Positions 22,585 through 32,813 of a stretch of 64,000 nt of DNA are shown piece by piece. Under the pieces are notes generated by a model. That model did no database searches and was not told where the DNA came from. It saw only the letters and a list, made by a program, of their open reading frames with translations. Positions within the stretch are counted from its first letter, which is position 1; each line of letters starts with the position of its first letter. The stretch lies in NCBI GenBank assembly GCA_014529385.2, contig CM043958.1, positions 118,601,018 to 118,665,017 of the forward strand. The letters run 5' to 3'. A program made the translations under genes and the position numbers. Origin of the DNA: Adiantum capillus-veneris. Its lineage: Eukaryota; Streptophyta; Polypodiopsida; Polypodiales; Pteridaceae.

Positions 22585-23924
22585 CACTAGGTTGGTAATG
22601 GGACACTTTTATGTCCTGGGACACTTTTATGTCCTGTTAAGTGACCATTTTCCTTGAATTATTTCAAGAGTTTCAAAATGGATTTTGAGGTGCTATCTGT
22701 CTAGAAAGTTGTCTCATGAGCTGAAAAAAACTCGATATTTTTTTGGAATATCAATTCCATCTTTAACCTTGTCCTTGCACAACATTTCACAACCTAAACT
22801 GTGTGAAAAAATGGGTCCTTTTTTTTTTGGCTTTTTTCAACTTTTTGCAACTATACCACTCTAGAATTCATGTTTGTGAGGTCTCTAATGCTAGAGAACT
22901 ATCTTTAGTAGTCCTCAACATGTCCTGATGCTTCTAGGGAGAAATAAATGTTAAAGTTGTAACTTATGACCAAATTACAGAAATTATCAAATCCTCTTTT
23001 TTAGCCAATTTTAGCTCTTCTATGATTTTTTTGCTGGCTTTCATGATATCCAAATGTAGTTTTGATTTTCTACGTCGCATATTGTAACATAAAGCTAATA
23101 TTCCTTGAGTTTTGGGGCACCTAATACCCTATTTTGCATAGTAGACAACGATGGTTGATTTTTTCAATTATAGAAGAAAATGAACATTCTAGTATATCAA
23201 GTATAGCTTTTTCAACATTGTTAGTTTCTTGTGACAACTACATGCATTTTGTAGGTAGTAACCATATCTAGTCATAAGGATCAAATTTGGCTAGATATTG
23301 AATAGTTTCTATGGGATTCTACAACTCATAATGTTGAACCCACTTTTTTCATGTTTTCCGTATTTAGCACTTCATCTTTGTCCCCAAGATTCCCGTTGTA
23401 AGAGATGTATTACTCTTTTGACATGCTCCATGGCTCCTTATATACCTAAAGGACAATAGGGAACTAAGAAAACATGCATATATTATTCGTATTGAGCGTG
23501 GCTATAGAAACTTTGATGATAGGTTTGCAGAATGGTAAAAATTCAACTTTTTTGTACCTATTTCTTTTGGCAAAACAAAAAATAGTGAGTGAGAAGCAAT
23601 CATATGTTCTGATCACCAACCCATTGAAGTTAACTAGGGAATTTATCTCAAGTTCTACAAAAATCCCTAATCTTATTTTTATGCAACAAGACGTAAGAAA
23701 TGACTGTTTTGATGAAAATGTACTGGTCCATCAACTTTGGAGACTTGGTGTGACCAAAATATGAGAAATTTTACAAGTTTCTTATTTTTTCCATGTGTAG
23801 TAGGCCTTGAACTATAACCTCATGAAAGGATTTTACAAAATGAGTGGATCTACTACGGTTTTGGAGGTTTTTTTCAAAACCCTGAAAGGACACTTTTATG
23901 TCCTGTTAGGTTACCAACCTAGTG
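22585..23924. mobile_element. 1.34-kb non-autonomous DNA element with CACTA termini
   Basis: The left end is CACTAGGTTGGTAA and the right end is TTACCAACCTAGTG, a perfect 14-base terminal inverted repeat. It is flanked on both sides by TTAA (22581-22584 and 23925-23928), the apparent target duplication. Subterminal copies of GGACACTTTTATGTCC (two on the left, one on the right) are themselves near-palindromic. CACTA termini suggest the CACTA/EnSpm superfamily, although that group normally makes 3-bp duplications, while TTAA is the piggyBac signature. The interior has no transposase; its longest frame (96 codons, 23474) is unrecognised. Removing it rejoins the LINE RT frame exactly. Confidence 0.8.
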
Positions 23925-25255
23925 TTAAGGCTTTTGATACAGTTAATTGGTATTTCTTAGTATGTTTGGTAATGCTTAAGCTTGGGTTTTGGCCCCAAAA
24001 TGGCTGGATGTATGTTTCTCTTGGGGAAAGATGCTATCTCTAGAATTATCTTCTATGGAAGGCTTTCCTCTAGCATATGCATTGGGAACGCAGTAAGGCA
24101 GGGTTTCCCCCTTAGCCCTTTGTTTTTTGTTGTGGCCACACACCCACTATTTTTTTTGTGCATCATCAGGCCCACTCTGGGAACATTCAAGGACTAAATT
24201 TGGGGGAAGATCATATTATTTATGTGGTATTTGTTGATGATACAATCACATTTTTGCAAGCTGATTATGTCAACATAGGAAAATGTACGAACTTGTACTC
24301 CTTAGTTGCTGGTCTAGACTTGAAATTGGTGAAATCCCATCTAATTGGCATCTCTACAAAGGGCTTTGAAAAATTGATTAGGGTCAGGAAAAGAATCCCT
24401 AGAGGCCACATTGTTATACATCTAGGGTACCCTTATGCAGAGGAAATGTGCATCTTGGAATTGTCAGGAATGGCCAGTACATGTGAGATTAAAAATTGTT
24501 TATGCCATTTTAGTTCCCTACATTCTTTACTCTTTGCCACTGCTTGATTGGTTTTTAAATACTCTTCAAAAATTTGACTTTGTTCTATTGAATGTTTTTT
24601 GGAGAAATAAACTTGCATGGATTTCCTAGTCCATTATCACTATGCCTTATTCCCAAGGGGGACTTGTTGTCCTCAACTTGAATATCCATATGCATGCTAG
24701 AAAAGGAAGTTTGATCAAGCACATGCTGGCCAAAGATACCATATGGGCCAGGATTGTTTGGACACTAACATTATGCAATGGTGTATTTTCATGGGCGATC
24801 GCAGTTTCCTGCATGGGATATAAAATTTTATGTAGGACCGCTTAAACTTCCCTCTATTACTACTCAAATTTTTATTGTCTCATGGAATCTTGTATTCTCT
24901 TAGATTGTTTGGAAGGGTCAGGCAAGATATGCAGGACACTCACTTGGGAAAGATAATATTTTTTGGAGCTCTGTGTTTAAAAAGGTGTGTGCCCTTTTGA
25001 TGGGGAAAAAGGCCCTAGTTATGTACATACCGGGAGTCAATTCAATAGATCATTCCATGGACACTAACAAAATCTATGTTGCTTTTATGGTGTCAAGGAG
25101 AAAGTTCAGATTGGGGAATGGACTTAAAATCCCATGGAATATGCTTTGTACACATGTACACATGATTCCTCTTCCCCTTAACACAAATCTTGTTGATAGA
25201 TTTAGAGATTAGAACTTGCCTGACCCATCAGCTAACTGGTGGACAAGCAAGACAA
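23925..25255 (+). pseudogene. LINE ORF2, RT core and C-terminal part
   Basis: After the insertion the RT resumes with KAFDTVNWYF. It continues with VRQGFPLSPLFF and the catalytic FVDD box in YVVFVDDTITFLQ (about 24220-24260). Next comes the thumb-like segment WPVHVRLKIVYAILVPYILY (about 24470), then QGGLVVLNLNIHMHA and FRLGNGLKIPW. The double aspartate of the active site is kept. Several frameshifts and stops are present. The zinc-finger zf-RVT domain that normally ends plant L1 ORF2 is absent, so the element seems truncated at about 25255 where LTR-derived sequence begins. Confidence 0.85.
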
Positions 25256-25257
25256 AT

Positions 25258-25545
25258 AAATTTTGAGAGTAGCGTGTGAGTGTGTGAGAGAGGGTATATG
25301 GTCAAGCACACCCCCTCCTTGCTTGGGTCAACCCCTCCTTGTAGCTCATTCTTGAAGCTCATTGTCTCATGTCAAGAGTTGACAATCACAAGCCTAGGTC
25401 ATTTCAAGCAATAGAGGTAGCCTTTGGACAAGTGTTCTGCTTTCCCCTTTGAAAGAGAGGGATTGAATAATGCTTAAACAATTAATTAAACAAACTAAAT
25501 TCTCATTGGACCCCTTTAGAGGCCAACCAATAGGCTTTAGGCACC
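25258..25545 (-). repeat. LTR fragment of the 61.6-62.5 kb chromovirus family
   Basis: TTGAGAGTAGCG at 25263 matches 61628. After that the fragment jumps to sequence matching 62275-62530, including TTGAAGCTCATTG, GACAAGTGT, TTTCCCCTTTGA and CAACCAATAGG. This looks like the same LTR with an internal deletion of more than 600 bases. It carries no genes. Confidence 0.6.
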
Positions 25546-25632
25546 TTACAAAGGCAGCATGGGGAGGAGCTTGACACGTGTCCTTGTTGCCTCTTTTGTC
25601 TTGGGCATGCCTTGAGTGAGTGTGCATGGTAA

Positions 25633-25643
25633 CTTTGATACTA
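25633..25643 (-). other. Degenerate primer-binding site
   Basis: The minus strand reads TAGTATCAAAG, two changes from TGGTATCAGAG, and sits exactly at the inner edge of LTR copy B. Confidence 0.6.
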
Positions 25644-26158
25644 TGTTTACATGTAGAGATAGAGGAGATGTAGAGACAAACAAGAAACCATGTATACACA
25701 CAAAGGATGATTCATATTGATGACACCCATGTATATATGGTTGCGATATAGATGATTAGACCTAATTTAGCTAGGGTGATCTATATAGAGCTCCAACAAA
25801 TACAACCATCAAAATAATGAAAGACCTATGCCTCATGAGGAAAAAGTCTAAAAGGAAAAAGGATTATAAACTTAAAAGATTCTTTCAAAATGAAATTCTT
25901 AAAAGCTACAAGTATTGTGCTAGGAGCTCAAAAGAATAGGAAATACCTCTCTTAGTAGACTTCTCGCTTGAACTTGACCTTTCTCTGCCTGCAACAGAAA
26001 TGTCAATTTTAGATACAATTCTTACAATTTAAAACCAAATAAGCTGAAATCAATTTCTCTTTTAGTTCATTAGTTCATAATACTACTAATCCCCATCTCC
26101 AAAGAAAACTCAAAGAGCCTTAACATTTTGGCAAAGAAAACAAGAATGTAACTTGCCA
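25644..26158 (-). repeat. Copia-family LTR, copy B (515 bp)
   Basis: It aligns with copy A (13264-13754) along its length, shares the GTAGAGATAGAGGAGATGTAG start and the CTTGCCA end, and has its own primer site. A TATA-like CTATATAGATC lies near 25790 on the minus strand. The element body that should follow on the lower-coordinate side is missing; chromovirus LTR sequence stands there instead. Confidence 0.75.
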
Positions 26159-27468
26159 AACAATTAAAGTAGAACCTTTTGTGTTTGTAAAAAAAATCTT
26201 TGGTAAGAAATAAGCAAAGTTAATGGTTTTCATGATGCTCAGAGATTAATTAAGTAGGATTTTGTTGGAAGCAAAAAGGTCCACACCAAGGTAATCTCCC
26301 CTAGACTTCGCGTCATGTTAAGCTATGCTACATTAATTGAATGCACTAGCACCCTGAAATACACCCTTGATCTACTAGCATCCCTCATCCGTTGATACTT
26401 TGTGTAGCTCTAGGTATGCCTCAACATCAATACGTCACCTTTAGCTACATTTCAAGTATATTTCTACTATTGGTTGTTTAGTCTCTCAAAACATTTGTAC
26501 CCACAAACTCAGATGACCATTGGGCATGAGATCACACCTCAACCTTTCAATTTGTAACCTATGCCCTAACAACTCTAGTGTTGTAGGCAATGGTGGATGA
26601 CACCAAGCACTCTTCTTCCCCTTCCTCCCATATTCTGTACAAGTGTTTATGTTGGTGATAACAATATGGATTTTCAGATGCAAGGGATCATGAAAAGAAT
26701 TTGTTGAGTTTCAAGAAGCAAGGTTATGTACATGGATGGTGAAAATCAAGACAAACACCACATGCATGATGGTAATTGAGCAAGCCTACAAGCCAAAAAG
26801 GATACAAGGAAAATGACTAATACTAGATCCACCAAAGTTGCATATAAGGCACATCGCTATGGTGGATCCAACTCCACATAAGTAGGTATTTCTACACTTT
26901 TGGTACAATGCATGATGCTCTTTTAATCACTCATTGATCGATTACAGTATATTGTTCTAACATATATACACACGAGAGTGTTTGAATCGGTCCAAGTTCT
27001 AAAGTTCTATGCTAGACAAGGTCGATTATTTGGTTGATAATTAACAAGGTCAATTCTAATTGAGATATACAATGCATTCAAAAATGGTGCAACAAAGTTC
27101 TATTTATCATAGGCTGAATAACAAATTTTGATACTTGCTTCATGTTTCCAATGCATGTCTTCATTTGATGCAATCTGACATGTCAAATAATTTATGACTG
27201 CAAATATCCATGCTAGGATTTCCTTATGTCAAGATGATTGAGGGCGCACACAAAGTCAACTATGCTCTTGCAAGTGCACCAAAACTCTAAATTGTGGTAT
27301 ATAGTGCTTTCATTTCCTACGCTCAAGGAACACATTCCAACATGCAATGGTAGGTCTTGCACTTCCTTGAGTGAGAGAAGCGGCCTTGGGAAAAATGCTA
27401 CAAGACACACTCAAACACTAGAATTTTCTTTTCTCCAAAGATTAGCAAATCAATACAAAATCACAAAT
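26159..27468. other. Expected internal region of a minus-strand copia element, unreadable
   Basis: The primer-binding site at 27469 points into this stretch, but the minus strand shows only short frames (up to 65 codons, e.g. 27213-27410) without gag or pol motifs. Confidence 0.4.
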
Positions 27469-27479
27469 CTTTGATACCA
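27469..27479 (-). other. Primer-binding site (tRNA-iMet type)
   Basis: The minus strand reads TGGTATCAAAG one base from an LTR end (TGTCAAGTGC on the plus strand at 27481). One change from the consensus. Confidence 0.65.
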
Positions 27480-27480
27480 A

Positions 27481-27835
27481 TGTCAAGTGCAGTGGAATTG
27501 AAATTGTGAAGATCCAGACTTTACACTTCCTCACATCTTTACTTCTTTCCTCGCTTCAATGTGTGCTACCTAGCATGAACAATGGTTCCTTTTATTTCCT
27601 TGTAGAGAGAGAATGAGAGAGGTAGAGACTTGTAGAGAGAGAGAGAGAGATTTGGCACACAAAATATCTTGCTAAAGGCTCTCAATGGTATGATTAACCA
27701 ATCCCCTCAATTGTTGTACTAGATTAAATACTCTTTCTTCCTATGACACTGCTACTATGATGTTCTTTAGGAGACCCAAAATTTGTATATTTATAGTAAG
27801 GGATAATTGGTGACTCTTTTTATCCTCTATGTGGA
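27481..27835 (-). repeat. 5' LTR, probably cut short
   Basis: It starts TGTCAAGTGCAGTGG beside the primer site and includes a GA-rich patch (27604-27650). At about 27840 copia RT sequence on the opposite strand begins, so the LTR end is lost or hidden. Confidence 0.45.
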
Positions 27836-28304
27836 AAATCTTGTGATTATAGGTATCCATTTTGAGCATGTTTTCATATTACAGAGACCTTCGCCAAGGA
27901 GTTTAAGATGATAGATCTCAACTTGCTCAATTACTTTCTTGGATTGAAGATATGGCACACAAAGAGGGGCATCTTTCTCTCTCAAGAGTTCTTTGTCCAA
28001 GAGTTTTTTGGAAGCATTTGTTATGACTAAGAATAAACTATCTCATCTCCTATGGATCCCAATTAGAAGTTGTCACAATATGACCCCTCAGATCTAGCAC
28101 ATGCTACAAAGTATCAAAAATTGGTCTATTCTCTTATCTGGGTACTCAACACCTGGTTTCATGTTATTTTTAATCAAATTTCTCATCTCTTTTATGCAGA
28201 GACCTGCCAAGTCACATATGGAGCAGGCTCTTTGGACTTTGTGGTATTTGAACGTGACCAAGTCATTAGGGCATTCACTATGCAACTAGAGGTACTGACT
28301 CCAA

Positions 28305-28761
28305 CTAGATCATTCTACAAGGATGGAGTGATTCAAATTGGGGTCGAGAAAAGGGCTTTAATATTCACGTGATCACACAAAATTTCTTGTGATCACAATG
28401 TTTATTATCACATTCACATAATCACAATTAATGGGATAACAAAAATTTCGATAAGTGGTGATGTGGCAACCCACCAAAACCTCACCGGAGCATGTGTTTC
28501 TTTTTTTGGGCTTACTAGAAAACTATGTGAACCCTAAACCATGCCTTCCAAGAAATGAAAAAATATGAGTGGTCTTACCAAATTGGACAATTTCTATAGG
28601 TTAGGGGGAAGTCACGTGAGCATTTAACGTGATCATGTATTTTGAAATGTGATCACTCAATGTTATTAAGATGTTCACGTATTTGTGATCACGTTAATGA
28701 AATCCTTGGTGGAGAGCTAAATCATTCTACAAGGATGGAGTGATTCACATTGGGGTGGAGA
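28305..28761. repeat. 45-bp direct repeat bracketing the MITE
   Basis: CATTCTACAAGGATGGAGTG and flanks occur at 28305-28349 and 28717-28761 with about four mismatches. The left copy ends in the MITE's left target flank; the right copy starts just after the right target flank. This is far longer than a transposase-made duplication. Confidence 0.85.
28351..28708. mobile_element. hAT-like MITE, copy 1 (358 bp)
   Basis: The left end reads AAGGGCTTTAATATTCACGT and then GATCAC. The right end, inverted, reads CAAGGATTTCATTAACGTGA and then TCAC. The imperfect 8-base flanks GTCGAGAA and GTGGAGAG agree at six positions, as expected for an aged hAT target duplication. The interior has several GTGATCAC boxes and no ORF. 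A second copy with intact CAGGG start lies at 48051. Confidence 0.75.
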
Positions 28762-29165
28762 TGTAGATGGATTAAGGTCGACTACAGGTTACACCTTTTC
28801 TTTTTGCTCAAGAAAAGTTTCATAGACTAGTGCCTTATCTTTTACAGAGGTAAAGTACATGGTTGTTTGCAGTGCTACATGTGAGTCGGTATGGTTACGA
28901 AGGCTACTTTTGAAGATAGGATTTTTTGAGCAAATGACCAGGATGTACTCTAAGAACCAAGTTGTATAGCCATTGCAAGGAACCCGAGGTTTCATGCTCA
29001 TACCAAGCATATCAAGATATAGTACCATTTTGTTGGTGAGAAGACCAAGGATGGCTCTATTTGACTAGAGTATATTTTGATGTTAGAAAACCCTACTGAT
29101 ATATTCACCAAACCTCTTCCACATGCAACATTATCCTCTCATGCAATATCCCTTAGACTTATTTC

Positions 29166-29879
29166 CCATCCAGGAGCTGAGACAGGGTATTAGAGTTTAA
29201 AGTGATGGTGGCTCTAGTATCTCCCATGAGCATGTCAGGGAGTGAGGGCTATTTTCTAACCCTATCTAAGGTATGCATACCTTTTCTCCATGATACACTC
29301 CTTGATGTTGCCCACCCAATAGGCTAGCATGATGCGGGACCCCTAATCCTAGGGTTTCCTTGTGTTAGAGTTTGTAGTATTGTGCACTTGTGCTAATAAA
29401 TGTGTGTTGTAGGTCCATTTTACTAAGTTTACAAATTTATTAGCATTCTTAGACATTTTGGGATCATGGGTTTTTTGGCTGAGTAGTGTGAACTTATAGT
29501 CTCCCTGTACATGTTGACCACCCTCGTACTTTATGGCATGATATGATCAATCAACAGAGCATCCAATGTTTGGGCTATATACTCTCTAGTGTTTTATCTC
29601 TCTAGATGAGTTTGATATTTTCTCTCTCCTCTCTATAGATTTTTTCATGCTCCATCAATCTCTCTCTCTCTCTCTCTAGTGTTTTGGCCATTGAACTCTT
29701 TCCATTTCTCTAGCACTTTCCTACCCCTCCGTGCTGACTACCTACTTGTTGTAGATTTCACTTGTACTTTGTATTTGTGTTGCCCATTGGGTTGGTATTA
29801 AACCCACTGAACACAAGAAAAACAATTTTTTATTATTTATTTTGTCAAAATCAATGTAATTATTTTTTGAGACTCGACT
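29166..29879. other. No recognisable gene; possible copia 3' LTR remains
   Basis: After the RNase H stop there is CTCTAGTATCTCCCATGAGC and AT-rich sequence, including a short (CT)n at 29661-29680. An LTR start cannot be fixed. Confidence 0.35.
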
Positions 29880-30637
29880 GAGTTTCCAGATTGGCCAAAC
29901 CCATGGTAGAAAGTAGGAGGTAATTTTGATAAGTTAGAACCCTAAGGGAAATTTTTGAATTAATCAATTTTTGAGTTCAACTAAGCGTGCCGTGAGTTCT
30001 GTGTGAGAGAGTAAGTTATCTTCTTCTACTCTTTACATGTGCTACAAAAGCTACATTACAAAGGAGTCTACACCATCGTGTGAGCAACGGTGAGAGCTAC
30101 ACGTCAACGCCAAGCTTGCACAATTTTGGTCTCTTCATAAAGAGCTGTCCCACGAGCTTCGAGGTGAGTTTTCTCGCATCCATTTTGTGATTGCTATAGG
30201 TCATTACGTTCACGACAAGTAGAAATAAACATCAGGCCTAAACACGCTAAGAATCGATGACCTATATTTTTTAGCCTCTCTTCATACACGATTCTGCACC
30301 AAGTGTTTATAGGTAGCAAGTTGGTTTAGAGACTTTAGGGTAATGTACTCTAGGTGTGTAAAGGTGATCCCTTGAGTTTCGTGATGATTCAACAATGTTA
30401 GTTCTTGTTTCGGAGATAATAGTTGTTCTAGGTAAGAGAGAAATTGTGCATACATACTGTGCTTTGAGTTGGTTTTCCTTGTTAGTGATTGTCCATAGAA
30501 GGTCAAATAGATGATTGACACCCATCTATTTGTTTCCATGCACCTACAAATCAATCTCCATCCTTGGTTGAAATCTTGTTTGTTGGCCTAGTTCTCACAT
30601 TGCTAGGAACTGCGAGCAGCAAATCTGCCCGACAACA
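29880..30637 (+). repeat. Probable 5' LTR of a Tat/Athila-type gypsy element (left end unknown)
   Basis: The right end, CTGCCCGACAACA, abuts a tRNA-Arg-type primer site. No second LTR is in the window because the element is cut off at about 38545, so length and left boundary are only a guess. Confidence 0.35.
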
Positions 30638-30638
30638 T

Positions 30639-30657
30639 TGGTGCCGTTTGTCGGGGA
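30639..30657 (+). other. Primer-binding site, tRNA-Arg type
   Basis: TGGTGCCGTTTGTCGGGGA closely follows the TGGCGCCGTTGCCGGGGA primer site known from plant Tat/Ogre and Athila elements. The protein order downstream agrees with that lineage. Confidence 0.75.
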
Positions 30658-31185
30658 TGAGAGCCCTAGGTAGATGACCTTAGACTAGTCTTACAGGGTG
30701 AGAGTTCCTCTGGTTTGTCGGAGTCTTTTTATTTTACTCTAGGTAGGATTTGAAAGTAGGACTCTTGAGATTCGAGACAGGTTCTAGCCTCTAGGAAACG
30801 TGTGTCTTGCCTGGGTCTTTCGCGGTAGAAAATTTTAGTTAGTTTGATATAGTTGTGATTGTTGGTGTTTGAGTGGTTGTGGTGGTGTAAAAGTTTCTAC
30901 TAGTCCATGTACGATAGTAAAGTGTTTTTCTACCCGTGATTGCAAAACCCCACATGATGAGTAGGAGTAGTTATAGATAGGACATGTGATTGCGATCTAG
31001 AGCTATCCATCATCGAGTTATTTTCTTGTATGCTTGTTTGCATTTGTAATCTCTAAAAAGCTTATTTTTAAGGATAACATGCAATAAACAAGCTTCAGTA
31101 GACATTTTTGCATGATTGAGTGATGCTAGGCATAAAAGAACACATGCAAGAGATCTAGATGAGGAATCTATAATTTTTCATTTAC

Positions 31186-32169
31186 AGACATCAATACGTG
31201 TATGATGTCTTAGGGCCTAGCAAGAGACCAAATATGACAAAAAAGACTGCACCAAAGTGTTCTAAGGGTGTTTTACCCTTAGTACACCTTGGGACTAAGG
31301 TTTTGACCAACATTTGGTCCCCAAAAGACAAAAGTCGAGTGTGAAAATGGAAAAAATAGGAAACTTGTGATTCATTGCATATTTTTGCACGGAAAATTTG
31401 TAAAAGTGCCTTAGGGATATTTGTGCTTGAGTTTTGGACAAAATCTCCCCAATAGACATCATACGTGTATTATGTCTCAAGGGTAGATCTGGCAATCAAA
31501 CTGGGCATATGACTTGACACCCATAGTTTGCATATTATATAGAGCATAAACACCAAGTTTCATCTCATTTGGGCATATGAATTGAGTCTTGAGGAAGTTT
31601 TACTCTTTTTTTGAGAAGTTTCTTGGTAAAACATGGTGATAAGATGCAATTTTGATATCCAAATTTTGCTATGAGCACTTGTTCATGCTATACACATCAA
31701 GAGGCACCTAGGAAAGAAACATAAATTTATTCTAAACACCTAGAAATCATATGCATATGATGTTTGAGAGCCCATATTTTGGGTTAAAAGAGCAAGTGGT
31801 AGTGAGTTTGTTGTGTGGTGGAGATCCTCTGTTATGAAATTTACTCCATTTTGACTAGATAGACATCACACGCGTATGATGTCTTAGGGGCATATTTAGT
31901 GACTAGATCTGACAACAAAGCTGACGAGGGTGTTAAACACTTCAAAGCAAGCCTAATGACCAAGTTTGAACCAAATTGGATCAATTTTGACCTAGTTAAC
32001 CTCTTGGAGAAGCTGGCAGTGACCAAGGCATACATAGGAGAGATTGACCTACCTACAGGGGTTAGAACTTCAAAGTGATCCTAGATTTCGACTAAAAACA
32101 TCAAGAAGAGTGCATGGTTCAAGTTTGAATCAATTTTGAGAAATTAGACATCATATGTGTTTGATGTCT
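31186..32169. repeat. Four dispersed copies of a 24-25-bp palindrome in the gypsy leader
   Basis: Copies lie at 31186-31210, 31454-31477, 31861-31884 and 32146-32169. The consensus AGACATCATACGTGTATGAT continues with GTCT, and its arms pair as AGACATCATAC with GTATGATGTCT. Spacings are about 268, 407 and 285 bases. Copies 1 to 3 are followed by TTAGGG- or CAAGGG-like sequence, so larger diverged repeats may underlie them. Confidence 0.75.
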
Positions 32170-32813
32170 ACAAATTAGTTTTAGTTCTCAAATTGAGAAT
32201 TTGCTGCTCCAAAAGCCTTTTTTGTTATCCTAGCATTCCATTTGTCTTATCAAATCAGGGTTTGGAGCTCATATAAGGATCTTTTCATTAAATACAATAA
32301 TAATTGAGGATTATTAATTTGACAAACAATTGCAGAGTCAAGTTATGTACAGATAGCTAGAACAAAGGACCTTGCAAGTTGGTAATCAGCTGAAATTGCG
32401 AAGTACTCTACGAGTTTGAAAAGCAGTGTGGAAGCAAACCAGGACAAAGGAACAACTACAAGCATACTTCTACGATAAGAGGTTTGGGTTGATAGTTGTT
32501 TGTGTAAATAATATGATGAATTAGAGATCTGGAAGGTGTATTCAAAGAGAACAGAGAATGGCAAAAGATCAAGTTAGCTTAGGGTCCACAGAAGAGAGTG
32601 TAAACCGAGCAAGATAGATCCCTTAGAACCAATCATAGAAGAGGACAATGATACTGACACCTCTTTTGAACCATCATGTCAGTGGATGGCTAACCAACAA
32701 CTCGGAGTTTTCTAGCGGCAAAGGACCATGGGGGTTAGAAAATCTCAAAAACCAATAGACATGCCAAAATACAATGCAATTTTTCTTAAGGGAACCAATG
32801 ACCATGGGTCCTG

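Larger units (their letters stand above)
27840..29165 (+). pseudogene. Ty1/copia RT C-terminus and RNase H
   Basis: The RT tail is readable as FKMIDLNLLNYFLGLKIW, then IFLSQEFFVQEFF, SPMDPN and LSQYDPSDLAHATKYQKLVY (27900-28240). The RNase H region follows at 28745-29160: GLRSTTGYTF, ALSFTEVKYMVV, VWLRRLL and NPTDIFTKPLPHA, the copia C-terminus. The RNase H acidic residue in 'TEAEY' is partly kept (TEVKY). Stops are frequent. It is interrupted at 28343-28716 by a MITE and flanked there by a 45-base direct repeat. No integrase is visible on the left. Confidence 0.8.

Noticed and set aside
23474-23764. 96-codon frame inside the CACTA-ended element as a transposase
   Set aside because: No acidic catalytic pattern, zinc finger or resemblance to known transposases; too short.
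31186-32169. CRISPR-like array
   Set aside because: Palindromic repeats are spaced 268-407 bases apart, diverged, and lie in a plant gypsy leader without cas genes.
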